Positions 35,728-48,204 of a DNA stretch of 64,000 nt are shown here, one piece after another; position 1 is the stretch's first letter; each line of letters begins with the position of its first letter. The translations under genes and the position numbers were made by a program. The notes below the pieces were generated by a model, which saw only the letters and a program-made list of their open reading frames with translations, did no database searches and had not been told where the DNA came from. Source of the stretch: Butyriboletus loyo (taxonomy: Eukaryota > Basidiomycota > Agaricomycetes > Boletales > Boletaceae); NCBI GenBank assembly GCA_038093515.1, contig JBBPSI010000029.1, forward strand, positions 117,544-181,543, in the 5' to 3' direction.

Positions 35728-37986
35728 ATGACCTCACAGGCCGTCCAGGGATGGCACCCGAACCCACAGTTAATGCAGCCCCAACAACAGGCGCAGCCAC
35801 CTCAAGGATGGACAGGCAGCTGGCCGCCTGGCGGTAACGTCACCTTTCCTCCAGGCTATCCAGGGCCACCCCCGATACCCGGCGGGGAAGCCGCACACCC
35901 ACGATGGAACGCTGGATACTGGCAGTACAACCCACAGGCGAACGTGCAGAACCCACAACAGCCATGGGCACCCGGAATGGGATGGTTCCCGCCCAACTTT
36001 AACCCTTACAAGCGAGTGCCAAAACCGCCCTCGCCAAGTTATTGGAACACGAAGCTGTCGGACAATGGATTGGGTCTCGAAGGGATGGTCAAGAGGTACG
36101 TCGGGGTTTCTACTCTAGCTCGATCCGGAGCCCAGACCGAGGTAGATGTCACGCTGATGAGGGTCCCATCGCCTTTGTTTTTTTTTCTGCTTGCAGGAGG
36201 GACCCATCAGACTACGAGGGCGAAGAACCACAAACACCTTGGATATGGAATCCAGCGAGTTTGCGCGAAACTGGGGATCATGCGACCCCCACGCGAGACT
36301 TTAATGTGCGTAGGACCGGGTCGGTGGATAGCAGCCTTCATAACGTATCCACACCCCCGCGAGATCATGGTCAGGGCAGTAGAGGATCATCACAGGAGAG
36401 TTCCGGTTCTCAAGTACACAACCAGACACCAGAAAGGAGGTCTTCTTGGCGGGCCAACTATTATTATCCTTCCCAAGATAATACTCCCACTGGACCAACA
36501 AGACACAGTTCTGACCCCTCCGAAATCAGGTCCAGCCAGGGCGGAGGTAGCCTCGTTGGCCCATCCATTTCAAATCAACGTTCCGTTGGCCAAGCTGACT
36601 CTTGGCTCAGTAGATCTCGTTCGCAGCCTTCTGCTCCGCGCGAGGTACCGCCCTATCCACCGCCAACGCCAACCGTTCCTGGTAGCCGTTCTACTTCAAC
36701 ACAGCAAACCCTGTTCACACAGGAACCCGAGACATTCACATCCAGAGGAGAACTCCACCCAACGTTCTCGTCAAGTATCATTCGCACGCCGACGCACTAC
36801 CAACAACCTCGTCGTAGTATTGACGAGCCACATTCTAATTACCACCCTCGCTCGCCGTCTTCTGCGGGTCACCCCTCGACATCTTCACACGGACCCACTG
36901 TTCCCAATTCTCTGACAAGACAGTCTTCGTTACCCAACGCACCTTCATCCACGCAAGACGTTTACGCCACCTTTGCAGATGACCTGTCCAGTTCTCTGAA
37001 TGCGAGTACGTCTTCCCGAACCCGGTCCTCCGGCACCGCTGGTACGCTCTTACGTAGCCGCACCGAACCTGCCATTGCCAACCTCACCACGATACACGAG
37101 TCCTCATCCGCCATCTCGAGCGGCGAGATGTTCCTGGCCCCATTGCGCGATCCGCCCAGTTCGAGCTCGACGGATTCGTCGCCGGATCCGTCCCCACGTC
37201 GGAGGGACAGACGTACGTCGCCCTACGCCAGCGGTCCACATTCGCCCGAACCATCACCGTTGTACCGCGATCGCCGCCCATCGCCCTATGCGCCGAATCG
37301 ACAACGCCCTCCTCACACCCATTCCCACTCAGCCTCGCCCTCGCCCTCGCCGAACGCCCGCACGCGCGATCCATATGCCGTCGTCCAGGGCAGCACCACC
37401 ACCAATACCAACACTAACACCAACACCAACGCGCTGGGACACAGACGCGAGAACCCACTCCCACCGCCCCCCGTCGAACGCGCAATCTTGGAGGCGTCGC
37501 GGCCGCCGATGCAGGAACCTTCGCCGCCCCGCTACACGCGCAAGGTGCGCATGGGGTTCTGGAACAGACGTGGCGACCACCTCACGTCCAACATGTTCGT
37601 CGTGTATACGCCGCACGACCGTGCGTATCCGGAGGACCTCCGCGATTATCCGGATGAGCGGGATGGGTACAAGGACCAGTATGGGACGTTCGTGCCGTGG
37701 CGGGGGGAACGGCCCGAGTTGCCTGCGTCGTTGCCGTATCATGGGAGACCGCCCACGCAGCCTTATGATAGCGTGCGTTTTGTTTTGTTCGCGTGTTGCA
37801 CGACGCTCATCGATCGCACCCTGTCTAGTTTTTGGTCTATGCATATCTCTAGTGACGCGAACGACATGTCCATCTCCGATGCATCGATGTTATTTATCTG
37901 GATGCTATCTATATACAGTTGGAGGATACCCAAACGCCGCAAAGAAGGCTGTCAAGTGGGAGGCAAGGAAGGAACGCTTTGCATAA
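35728..37986 (+). CDS. Pro/Ser-rich protein of unknown function
   Basis: Exon 1 is 35728-36095, exon 2 36197-37772; the 3' end is uncertain. I do not recognise a family. The first 120 residues are Pro/Trp/Gly-rich (GWTGSWPPGG, RWNAGYWQYNP, WAPGMGWFPPNFNPYKRV), the middle 350 residues are disordered Ser/Pro/Arg-rich with a TNTNTNTN run at about 37400, and a folded-looking block follows (RKVRMGFWNRRGDHLTSNMF, DYPDERDGYKDQYGTFVPW). After the donor at 37773 two endings are possible: a short one reading to TAG at 37852, or one using a far exon near 37920-37986 ending YPNAAKKAVKWEARKERFA, which looks more protein-like but whose phase I could not satisfy. Confidence 0.65.
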
Positions 37987-38181
37987 GTAATCCATAAAAT
38001 AAGTAATTGGATGCATTGGTACACGTACAACTACTCCAAGCAAATGCGTACAACAACAACGAAAAAAAAAAAAGAAAAGGAAAGGAAAGGAAACAATGAA
38101 TCATGCTAACGCAAATGGGAGATAACGCGACACGCAACAAATCCACGTAGCGTATGTACACGAGCGAAAAGGAGAGAAAGA

Positions 38182-41100
38182 TCACAGTCCGATACTGCCA
38201 TGTTGCACACGCATGTGCTCGTAGATGCCCTGGCCTCTCGGGAACGTCGCCAAACACTCCCAACATATGTGCGACTGACAGCGCGTGCACGTCATGTGAT
38301 TGCACCCCTCGCTGCGCTCGATGGGTGCTTTGCAGCCCGGACAACTCTTCACGTCGTGGTTCGACGTCCACTCCTTGAAGAGCTTGTCGTCGGCGACGTC
38401 GCGCTCCTCGCACGTCATGCCGTCGTGGGACTCTATCCGGCACGAGGGACATATACGAACGAGACACGAGGGGCACTGCAAGACTGCGTTTGGCGGAGCG
38501 GAGCGATAGACTTGCGTGCAGTCGGGAGTGGGACAATGGTGGAACTCCCCCGGTCGACTGTGAACGTACACCCAGAAAGCGGCCTCGATAACCGCGTTGA
38601 AATCGCCGGCGGACATGAGTTTCCGAGACAAGCCAAGAGGGATACGTTGTGTACAGGCGGCGTCATTCCCGAGGCACTTCAGGGGGAACATCTTGTTCTC
38701 CACTGCCGAGGTGAGGTAGCCGGTGAGACAGGTACGACACCATTGGTGACCACATGCAAGCGGCACCGGTACAACTGGTTCACCGAAGCACACGGGACAG
38801 ATGGCACCCGATGTGCTGACCTCATCGCCTTGTCGGTCTTGTGCGTCCTGGACGGACTTGCAGGCTGTCCGGAACGCCAACTCGTTTCCTCGTACGACGA
38901 GAACACGCTCGCCAATGTCCAAAATACAGTTTTCGACACCGAGGAGCCCCTGCAGAGTAGAGAGCTCGGCGCTGCAGTAGATACCCAGGAGTTTTCCAGA
39001 TAATGGGATCTTCCAAAATTGTTGTGCCTTCAGTTCCATAATCTTGCGAACGATGTCTTGGCGAGCACGATGCCTCATCACGATGGGCCCCCACAACGAT
39101 ATCACTCGTCTGTTGTTTTGTACCTGTATCTGGATCCCGGGGTACTGCGCCTGCAGCTCAGCGATATAGGCAAGACCAGCCTTGGCGACGAGGAAGTCAT
39201 CCCATAGAGGCTTCTTGTCGAGCGTAATAGTTTCGCCGTGCAACAACTGCTCGAACTCGTATTTGAGGCAACTCATCAGTTCCGGCCGTTCACTGGATAA
39301 CCGAATGAAAGCTGGAGAGTCATCTGCGAGATGGTCTTTGTTTTTCTCTCTGATAGAGACGCTGAAACCATATCTGCGTTGCCACGACCAACGGAGCCAA
39401 CCAATGTCTTCGCGCATTTTCCTGTAACTTTCCGCATTCAATACGTGGGACAAGCTGACGACATGGCGGCAGGAGAGGGTTGTGTGACCTATAGCCTTGG
39501 GGCGTCGGTGATCTAAGTCGTCTTGAGCGGCACGGGCTTCGGCGGGGGACGTGAAACGAGCCCAGGCCTTGACCAGTCCATCCCTGTAAGGAGGAGGGAT
39601 GACATCAAAGCTGGTGACCGTCCCGCATTCTTCTAATCTAGAGCGGATGGAGTTGACTGCTTTGTTAAGGGATTGGTAGTTTGGACGCCCCAACATAACC
39701 GACTTTGAGTTGGCGAACTTCCGTAGACCCTCTTCGGTCACGCTTGCCGGAAGCTGCTTGAAAATGACGTTGTATGCGCCGATGCAGGGTAACCCCTCGT
39801 ATAGTTGGGCAGTTACAACCAAGTAATCCTTCGGAAATCCGTTTAAAGAGTCGATGGCAGCCTTTGCCTCCTGCAACGTATCATAGCCAACGTAGCCGAC
39901 CCGGAACGGACACTCCCATATGAGCTGAGCATCCGTATCTGTAAGAACCGTGCTGCCGCTGGTCGAATTGTTGATTGCCAATTTAGCACTGATCATCCTG
40001 TGGAAAGCCTCGATTCCATTAAGATCCGTGACGGCTTTGATCGCATCCGCCGTTGAGGCGAATTGAACCTTGACGGTCATCGACTTTCCCGACGACTCGG
40101 GAAGATGGACGTTATCCACTTTGTACGGCGCCAGCAATTCATTCAGCGCCGCAGAAGTGACAGTGCCGGCGATATTCCCCAGATGCACCCACCGGCTCTC
40201 AAAGCCAGTCACCACATCTCGAACCTCGAAGCCTTGATCGAACCGTACTTTGACGTGGTCCGAGATGGTAGTGGCGTATAGCGGTTCGGGTCTCTGTGGC
40301 GGTTCAGTATTCCCACTTGGTGGGTCTTGCTTTCGAGGTATCGAGTTGTTTTTTTGTTCACGCACGTGAACGGACGTTTTGATGATGCCGGACGAACGCG
40401 GCGGAACCGGTAGCGACTGCGTGGGTTGCGTTGACTGCGTCGGTTGCATCGGCTGCATCGGTTGCGCTGGTTGCGTCGGTTGCATCGGTTGCATTGGCTG
40501 CATTGGCTGTATTGGCCGCATGGGCTGTATTGGCCGCACCAGTTGCGTTGGCTGCACCGGCTGCGTTGTTGTATTGACACGCTAGGGGGATTGCTCAAGA
40601 TGTGATTCAATTCGTTTCAGAGATTGCTTACCTGATCAGGTCGTGGAGGGTGCAAGTATGGGCACGGAACCCTGTAGCAAGGGTAACCCCTCATCCGCCT
40701 CAGGCAAAGCGGACGACATATTTTGCGAGGTTGTGAAACCTTATCTGAAACGTTCGAGACGTTGGACTCGACAGACTGTCGTAGTATTTCGTATCAGAAC
40801 TATACGTCAATATCAAACCGGAACTTACAGTAAACGTTGTGTCACTGAAAAGGACAGAGGAGCCCCCAGATAGGTCTTCGGACAAGGAACTAACAGTAGT
40901 TGCCGGCGAACGGGGTATATGTCGAGTATCGTTATTGGTGGGTAGCTTGACAACATTGGGGGTGGCCCCGGATGGTGGCGGCGAAATCACTCGAGTTGTA
41001 GCTACGGGGCCACTGTAATACTCGAAACTGGAGTCTTTCTCTACCTGGTTGAGACGGCGCTCTCTGTCAACATGTTTCTATCCAAGAGTTGAACGATTGA

Positions 41101-42149
41101 CAAAATGACAATGAATAGGTTGGTGACTCACAGTCGAAGCAAGGGGACGCTTATCGTACCCCCTTCCACGATTACTCTTTCTCGATAAGCCGGACGGGGG
41201 TGGTAAGTTCACATCGAGTTTTTCAGGCGGGTCGATCGTGGCGCTTGCATTTGTCGGAGTGCGCGAGACGACCTCCGGCGTCTGAATTGATTGTTCACGG
41301 GCGAGGATGCGCTGTGTCGGCGTCGACGACACAATCTACGTGAAGTCAGCGCTCGGTCTCGGAAGTCATCACAATGCTAACTACATTATATTGCTCCGCT
41401 ATGCTTTCATCAGGCCGGGATGGTATAGATACAGGCTGGGGGGTAGCTTTCTTTGACGGGATAGGAGTACAGATGGGCTGAACGCGAGGTGAGTCACAAA
41501 CCTTCCGTAACTGAATGCGCTTACTTGAGATATTGGCGCAAATATGTCTGGACAAGCGGCAGAGGGTTGTTTTTGCATCGCTGCGAAAATTTGCTGCCTC
41601 AATTGTGCGTTGAGGAACTCGTTCCTGGAGCACGTTGGAGTTGCAGTCAAACAGGGGTCGACAACCGCAGAACATGGTCTGGTGAGATTCAACGAGGTTT
41701 CTCCATAGCAAGGCTCCGGAACGACTCACCCAAGTGTTGGGTTACAGAACCCTTGAGGTAGTACTCTAGATTGGTCTGGTCTGTTTTGCAATCGGGGTGG
41801 TATTTGGCGGGGAGGAGGTGGATTGTCTCGATGATTGACACCATTCCGGCTCTGTGTCTGGGACCGATATACATGAGTCAGGTGCAAGCTCGACACATGC
41901 GCGTACCTCTGCAAACCTGGGCTTACTGAGCCCAATTTGGCGAGGAGCGGGATTGGATGGTCGTCGCAGATCGTAGCGCTGGTTTGCGTTTCGCTGCAGT
42001 TTTTCAGCGAGGAGGGTCGAGTCCCGAAGAGGGCCATTTTTGATAGTGTTGCGCTGTGGTAAGACGTCGGTCAGCTCGTTTGGCATCGATGGGTCGAGGG
42101 AGCCGAGAAGGCTGAACAAATTATTGTTTCCCGGGCCAACACAAGACAT
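38182..42149 (-). CDS. RBR-type E3 ubiquitin ligase with RRM-like domains
   Basis: The 3' exon (about 40581-38182) is secure; exons between 42149 and 40636 are approximate. N-terminal part starts MSCVGPGNNNLFSLLG and is low complexity; a QPMQP/QPTQP repeat opens the last exon. Two or three RRM-like units follow (WVHLGNIAGTVTSAALNELL, VGYVGYDTLQEAKAAIDSL). The C-terminus is RING1 (CPVCFGEP, CGHQWCRTC), an IBR (CPTPDC, CPSCLVRICPSC) and RING2 (CPGCKAPIERSEGCNHMTC, then CWEC); the Cys of GCNHMTC is the expected ubiquitin-accepting residue. Ligases with this order charge their own Cys before transferring ubiquitin. RRM plus RBR suggests RNA-linked ubiquitination, which is inference. Confidence 0.8.
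40420..40575 (-). repeat. short in-frame repeats coding QPMQP/QPTQP
   Basis: A degenerate 6/9-nt repeat (plus-strand words such as GGTTGCATCGGCTGCAT) encodes a Gln-Pro-Met/Thr tract at the start of the large RBR exon. Length is likely variable between strains. Confidence 0.75.
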
Positions 42150-42399
42150 CGATGGAATTGTGCCGGAGACTCTGGGAAAAAAAAGGGAGCTGTGTGCACG
42201 ACGCTCGCGAGTGAGCTATACCTAAAAGGGGGTCTTTGGCCGCAACCCCAAATGGCGACGTAAACAACCATCAAGCGGTCACTTTCACTCCAAGACCATC
42301 ACAGGATCGCTCACAACAATTGTCCATACAATCGACATCAAAACCGAACAGTGCATCTACACAATGGCGTAGGACAAGCGTCCACAGATTAAAAAACAA

Positions 42400-44896
42400 A
42401 GCGAAATCCTCGAAACATCCATCAGCGAGTGGAAGTGCCAACTATGGGATTCTGCGGGCGGGTGGGTTCAGGGCTTGCAATCCCCAAATGGAAGGAGATG
42501 GATGGCAATATCAAAGTCACTCCTCGCTTGGCCGACAGAGTCGATCTGGTATCCGGGAGTATCGCAGGCGAAAAGATCGTTGGGGCAGCCTGGTTCTCTG
42601 TCTCGCCGGTCGATGGATGAGTGGTCTGATGTCCATTTCCAAAGTAGTATCCCATTTTTGTGCACGAGTATCTTGGTCCCCCGGCGCTGCTCGCGGTGCA
42701 AAGGGTGGCCACCTCCTGGCGTTGACGAGTATGAAAGCACTCTGGGCAGGTGATCAGGTGAAGCATATTCATAGGCTGTTTCTGTTACCACAAATAGCGA
42801 AACAAGGAAACGCGTGCCATGCCACAGTGCATAGGCAACACGAAAAGCGAGATGCAGCGAGTGAGAAGTAATCGCCGAGTCGACTAAAGATATCCCTATG
42901 CCGCAGAGAGAAGTCTAAAGGAAACACGAGAAGACTGAAACGCACCAACCAGGGATAAGCTGGAGTAATGATACTAGTGCGGCTTTCAGCCACTCCGAAC
43001 TGGGAGCTCGGCTAAGGCTTTCCTTCAGTGCAGCTGCCGTTCGATTGATCGACGCAATCTCGGCGTGTGTTGTCTGGGTGAGCAAGTAAACGGTATCCGC
43101 CAGGTGAACCATCGAAACCATAGTGTCACCCTGGATAACTTGAGCAGTTTTTGCCTGCACAAGTGAGGTTTCAAGCAATTTTGACGAATCCTCCACGACT
43201 CCCACGAGTTGCTCTAGGGACTGGGAGGCAACGTCATATTATGGCAGAAGTTGGAAGGAAACACAGTCCTGACGTTTTGCATTGCGAAAAGGCCGCTCTC
43301 CAACAAGCCCAGTCGACGCTCTAGGTGCGCCTGGAGACCATGTCAAGTCACCAGCACGTCGTCAAAAGTGGTTACATACGACCACATCCAGGTTTCGGAG
43401 ACTCTCATCTTTAATCAAGGCGAGCGCTGTGCCTAATTCAAACGTGATGGATGATTGGATCGCAGGAAGAAGCCCGAGGAGATGATCGGAGTGCTAGGTA
43501 AATTAAAAATCGTGAGTGGCCTGCGGCCTATGAAGATTTTGAAGACAGACATCGCGTTGCACGTTTTCAAGCATCCTATAGAACTACAAGTGATCAGCCC
43601 CGCACCACGCACAAACATCGATGAGAATGTAAAACTTTGATACCTTTGTCATGATGCCTTCAAGATTAACACGATCTTGGTCCTCGATCTTCTGGATCGC
43701 ATTCTGCACCTCTATGAGAAGCTGGGAGGAGTCAATATCTACGCAAGACTATAGGTGATTGTATACCGATTGGGAGTTATTGAGGATGGTCATGGTCAGC
43801 ATATCTGAAGTGTCTCTCATTCCGTTGGACGCCAATCGTAATGCGTCTAGCATGTCACGCACGCCCTACGCGAGATTCGTCACCCAAGCTCACGGTGAAC
43901 AGTTCTCGTTCTGTGAAAGCGACGATCAATTCGCACCTCTGCTATTTTTTCCCATAGCTGATGCGTCGTCCTGGAATTTTTCTCTCGCTCCGTCAAAAAC
44001 CGAACGAAGATCGCTTTCTCTTCAGTGATATTTCTATAAATATCTTTCGCGGTGTCTGTGCATTAACTTCGTGAAGTGACGGTATGCAATAATGGAGCGT
44101 ATGCGGCGTTACCGATGTCAATCCACCTTCGGAATGTAAAGCAAAGCTGGGCTGGCAGCGACCATCAGACGTCATCTCGCGAGCGCCACGTTTCAACGCA
44201 CGAATTTCGCGGAGGTAACCAGAATAACTCGACCAAAATTGAGCGCTTCGAGAGAGGGCACTGCCCAGGAACGTTAAAGCACCTTCCGCCGAGCAAGGAT
44301 ACGGATATTTGCTTACTCGACGCATCTAGCTTGTGCTTGAGTGTTTGGTAGAGAAGCCTTCTGACCGACGTTTGCGTATACAGCGCACTCCATTGGCGGC
44401 AAATAATGCCGTGCGGTTGCAAGTTCACACATGGTCATGCCAATGGCAGCTTATATGCGTGGTTAAATAGCACGAATGTGACCCGAGAGTGATGGATACG
44501 AGTACCATGGATGCGCTCTTGCTCGTCCATGCGTGATTCCTCACAACGGGCTTTCACCAAGGCTATGGCATCTTGGAAGCAATCTGGCTTCCGTTGGTAA
44601 GACTGGAGAACATCTTCGGACGATATGAGATACGTAAAATAAGCGGTGTTTCGAAATGACTCTACCTTGGTTCATGAAGAGGGCATTTTTCCCCGCCTGT
44701 GACGGTTCGGCTCCGCGTCGCCGTGTTAGCTACGGTCGCACGATAATGAAATAATGTCACCATCAAAGATGTTTGGAAGAATGCCTTCCGCAATCCATGG
44801 TTCAGGGTCCGGCGGTGTTTGGTAGGTGGTCCAAGACCATGCCAAGCAGCGGTTGATTTGATTGGCAACGAACAGTATTAGGATGTACCGCGTCAT
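42400..44896 (-). CDS. Kar5/GEX1-like nuclear-fusion membrane protein (exon limits approximate)
   Basis: Start at 44896 gives a signal peptide (MTRYILILFVANQINRCLA). Exons I can place begin 44896-44734 and 44696-44666; later coding blocks include DCFQDAIALVKARCEESRMD, IGMTMCELATARHYLPPMEC, SAQFWSSYSGYLREI, DTAKDIYRNITEEKAIF, LDALRLASNGMRDTSDML, QAHLERRLGLLESGLF and SLVQAKTAQVIQGDTMVSM, then hydrophobic helices near 42790-42890. The Cys-rich CELA block, the FWSSYSGYLREI block and the following coiled-coil region match the Kar5/Brambleberry/GEX1 family, nuclear-envelope proteins needed for karyogamy. Phase at exons 2-3 was not resolved, so the model is incomplete and the 3' end near 42400 is a guess. 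Confidence 0.55.
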
Positions 44897-47274
44897 TCCG
44901 CCGTCAGTCAAGAATGGAACGTTGCTCTTTGCACCGCGGCGTGTGCTCATCGTCGGTCGTATGCTGGTCGGAAGAAAGACAGTGTCCAAGCTATTATCCT
45001 TGTCTGAGGAGTCACGGAGACGGCTGTTGAGTTGTGGGTGTTCAGCGTGAATCTACGATGAAGTGTATACTAAGGCGCGTCTTCTCTACTAAGATAGGCT
45101 AAGTAGTTAATCCGAGTCGGATGATCATATGGTAATTGGCTGCCAACGGCTTCTTTGCTCTATTACTTCCTCGACATTGCACCTAATAAGCCACTGTAGA
45201 TAAGGGAAGGAGATAGTGGGCAAATTGCATGTAGCGGTGGAACTGGAGTGGTATTGACGATCAATCCACGCACAGCTGTCTGGAAGTCACGATCGTCAAG
45301 CAGATCATACTAGTCATACTTGTAGCAACGCGCGGGAGATCTATCGATGACCTGTCAAATCATAGATGCCAAAAAATTCCCACTGCGGGGAGAGTTTCTG
45401 GAAGACGACGTTCAGACTTGTTGACACAGATCGGCGCTTTCAATGCTGTCATACTATGAGACTGGGGACAACAGATGCACACTGCTTAAGTTCTGCATTG
45501 GGCTCATGAAAGGTGAAGAATCTGTCGCATACAATAATCCGGAAAATGGGTCACCTCGATAAAATCAGGAATGAGAATACCTGCCCGCGCGTGTGCCGTG
45601 GACGTTTCGCTAGAATGGTTGCGACAGCTCACGTCATCTTCAAAACAGGTGCGTGACAGTGGGATAATCTAGGCAAAGGACGCACTGGCACTCCATTTCC
45701 GTCACGGTGATAATGATTTGTGGAGCTTTCTGGTATCAGGAGCAGAAAGGGAACAAGGGGACAGAAAAATTTATTTTCCCATGTGTTGTGTACCGTTTCA
45801 TGTACTAATCTGATGCAGGTGACCGGGTATCCATAGTTATCTAGTGGCTCGACTTCGGGCCATTTACGTCAGCTACTATCATTCTGAGACAGGCGCCGGC
45901 CCGGCGGGTTATTGAACAGCTACTCATACTACGAGGGTTTTATCTAGGCCGAATGCCTAATTATCTGGACGGCTTAAGCAGAAATGGTATTCGTAGTACA
46001 ACTCGCGCTAGTATGTCCACAGCGCCACACATTCCACAAAGCTTGCAGTCGGAGATGCTTTTGCCAGTGGAATCGGCACTACTTGGTTGTGTAGGTCCCG
46101 CTGCATCCCAGGGATGCCTACCAATTGTCTGGATTCGGCGATTTCTTGAAAGACCTGAACGAGGACGGCCTAGGATAAAGGCATGGGTAATTTGTGTTAA
46201 TAATATGACGTTCGGCTCCGGGATGCTTCACTCATTTTTGCTGCGCTGGAGGTCCGACCTCAGATCATCAAGCCCTTCAGCTTATAACCGATCTCGTCAT
46301 TACCCCGCTGGCGGGAATGCCAAGTCCTTCCCTATCGTTGCCCGCCGTTTTGACCAAGAAGTCCCCAGCTCTCAGGCTGGAATCCGTCTGTCACGGATGT
46401 GGTACTACATGGGTTACCTCACTCCTACATAATATTATCTTGTAGATGATTTGTAAATTGTAACGAGTCCGAAATTCCGAGGCATCCTGTCCCATTATCA
46501 ACCCGTCCCCTTCGGATCGCATGCGACCCGGACAGTAGTGGCCCAGAAGCTGACCCTGTTCCTCATATGTATTCTCAGAGCTTGCGTTTCACGGACGACA
46601 GTTCCACCAAGTATACATCACATGCCGACTACTTCCGGCTAACAAGATGACGATCCAGCTCTCCGCAAGAGACCTCACCATGCGGCCATGGGGATCAGCA
46701 TCATCGTTGGCGTGAAACTTTCGCGGGTGCGACGCAGCTCCATTTGGGCGGCGCCTTTCCGACTTCCACCGTCCACAGCATGTCGCGTGGCCCAGCTTCT
46801 TCGGCTGAGACTTTGAAACAGGGCAGATACCGTCCTCTGGCGGAGTCCGGTCAACGTGGCGTCAGCGCTTAGACTGATTGACTTTGGCACTGGGAGATCG
46901 GTCGATGTCTTGTTCTATTGGGGACATAGAAACGCGTCAAATTCGTTTCCTCCAAACAGAGCGGAGACTCAACGTACTCAATGCACAACGGCCGGATCAA
47001 TCACCGATGAGCGATTCGCACGTGGTACGAGCATGGTCGTCGAATGGAATTTAATATACCCCTTGTCTAATGGTAGTGAGCATTGATGTAATGGTAGGTA
47101 TTACGAGGTGGAATATTGAAATGCTAGCGGTAATACACTGAGAAAGGGAAGGAAGAAACAGGTCATTAAAGGTTGTTGTCCGTGAAAGATACGAAAATCG
47201 TTCAGAGTTGCACAATAGCTAGGCCAGAGCACAAAAATTAGGCCGAAGCAGGAAAAAGAAAAGGATCACATAGT
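44897..47274. other. 2.4 kb stretch without a supported gene
   Basis: The longest frame (45953-46432, plus) has no recognisable motif or splice support. No transposon protein or repeat structure was found. Left part includes the Kar5-like promoter, right part the 3' flank of the next gene. Confidence 0.45.
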
Positions 47275-48204
47275 TCAGCGGCGATCTTCGTTTCTGGCTT
47301 TTCGAATGCTGAGAGCACCGGCAGCCAATTTCTGCTCCCAAAGCAAGTGTCCTTCTCCCTCTATCCACTCCCCTGTAACGGAATCCCTCTCAAAGTCTCC
47401 ATCTCGGTAGCCGTAGCGTTGCTGCAATAGATGTAAGAGGGGATTCCGCAACGCGGGGTCCATGCGGACGCTTTCCCCCGGGTGATAGCTGCCCACGCCG
47501 TGGCGAGATAGGCTCTCTTCGAAGAGAGCCTCTTCGTAGGTGCAGCCGCAGTTAAGACAGCCTGGCGGTGCCATGCGAGGGGGGTACGCTCGTCGTTCGC
47601 GTCGAGAATCATGCCACGAACAGAGAGCATTCCCAGCGCGGTTCAGAGAGCAAAAAAGCCGTATACGAGCGCCGGTGCGCGCCTTCCATGACATGTGGAT
47701 GGACGAGGGGTTGGGCGTGTTTTGGGCGGGAAGGGTGGCGAGCACAGAGTTTTTGGAGTGGCTCATGGGGGAATCGGTGGGAATGCCCCGAGCAAGTTCG
47801 CTCTCGAGTTCCTTGATGCGGAGTCGACTGTGATCGTTCACGAGCTCGAGCTCTCGCACCCTCCTGCGCATAATCTTGATCTCCTCCTCCATGGAATCTG
47901 GAGAAGCAAGAGAGGGAGAAGGTGTCGAATGATGCATGTAAGGGCGTGGACTAGGACCTTGGACGAGAGGATGTGGATATGCGAGATCTGAATGCGACGA
48001 CGTCTGCCGCTGATGCATTGGCGATGCGCGATACGGGTGGAAATGATGTGGGGTAGGATTCCTCAGTTGGGGAGGAATGTCCAATTCACCAACAGCGCCA
48101 GATAGACTAGATGTGGCGTTCATGCTTGAGATATAGGAATTCGAGAGAGCATAAGGGGGTGGCATGGGGCGATATTCGTCCATTTGTCCGGGTCGGAGAC
48201 GCAT
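47275..48204 (-). CDS. unknown protein with leucine-zipper-like coiled coil
   Basis: Single exon, 309 aa from the first ATG at 48204 (a second Met is at 48183). I do not recognise a named domain. The first 110 residues are Pro/His/Ser-rich; EEEIKIMRRRVRELELVNDH then RIKELESELA forms a coiled coil; next comes a conserved-looking block with IRLFCSLNRAGNALCSWHDS, PPRMAPPGCLNCGCTYEEAL and GVGSYHPGESVRMDPALRNP, ending in YGYRDGDFERDSVTGEW. The basic residues next to the heptads and the Cys pairs leave a nuclear regulatory role open, but nothing in the sequence proves it. An upstream non-coding exon is possible. Confidence 0.65.
   Translation of the reverse strand: MRLRPGQMDEYRPMPPPYALSNSYISSMNATSSLSGAVGELDIPPQLRNPTPHHFHPYRASPMHQRQTSSHSDLAYPHPLVQGPSPRPYMHHSTPSPSLASPDSMEEEIKIMRRRVRELELVNDHSRLRIKELESELARGIPTDSPMSHSKNSVLATLPAQNTPNPSSIHMSWKARTGARIRLFCSLNRAGNALCSWHDSRRERRAYPPRMAPPGCLNCGCTYEEALFEESLSRHGVGSYHPGESVRMDPALRNPLLHLLQQRYGYRDGDFERDSVTGEWIEGEGHLLWEQKLAAGALSIRKARNEDRR

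Noticed and set aside
45953..46432. 159-codon frame in the gene-poor stretch
   Set aside because: No motif, no splice support, and unlike the composition of the confirmed exons.
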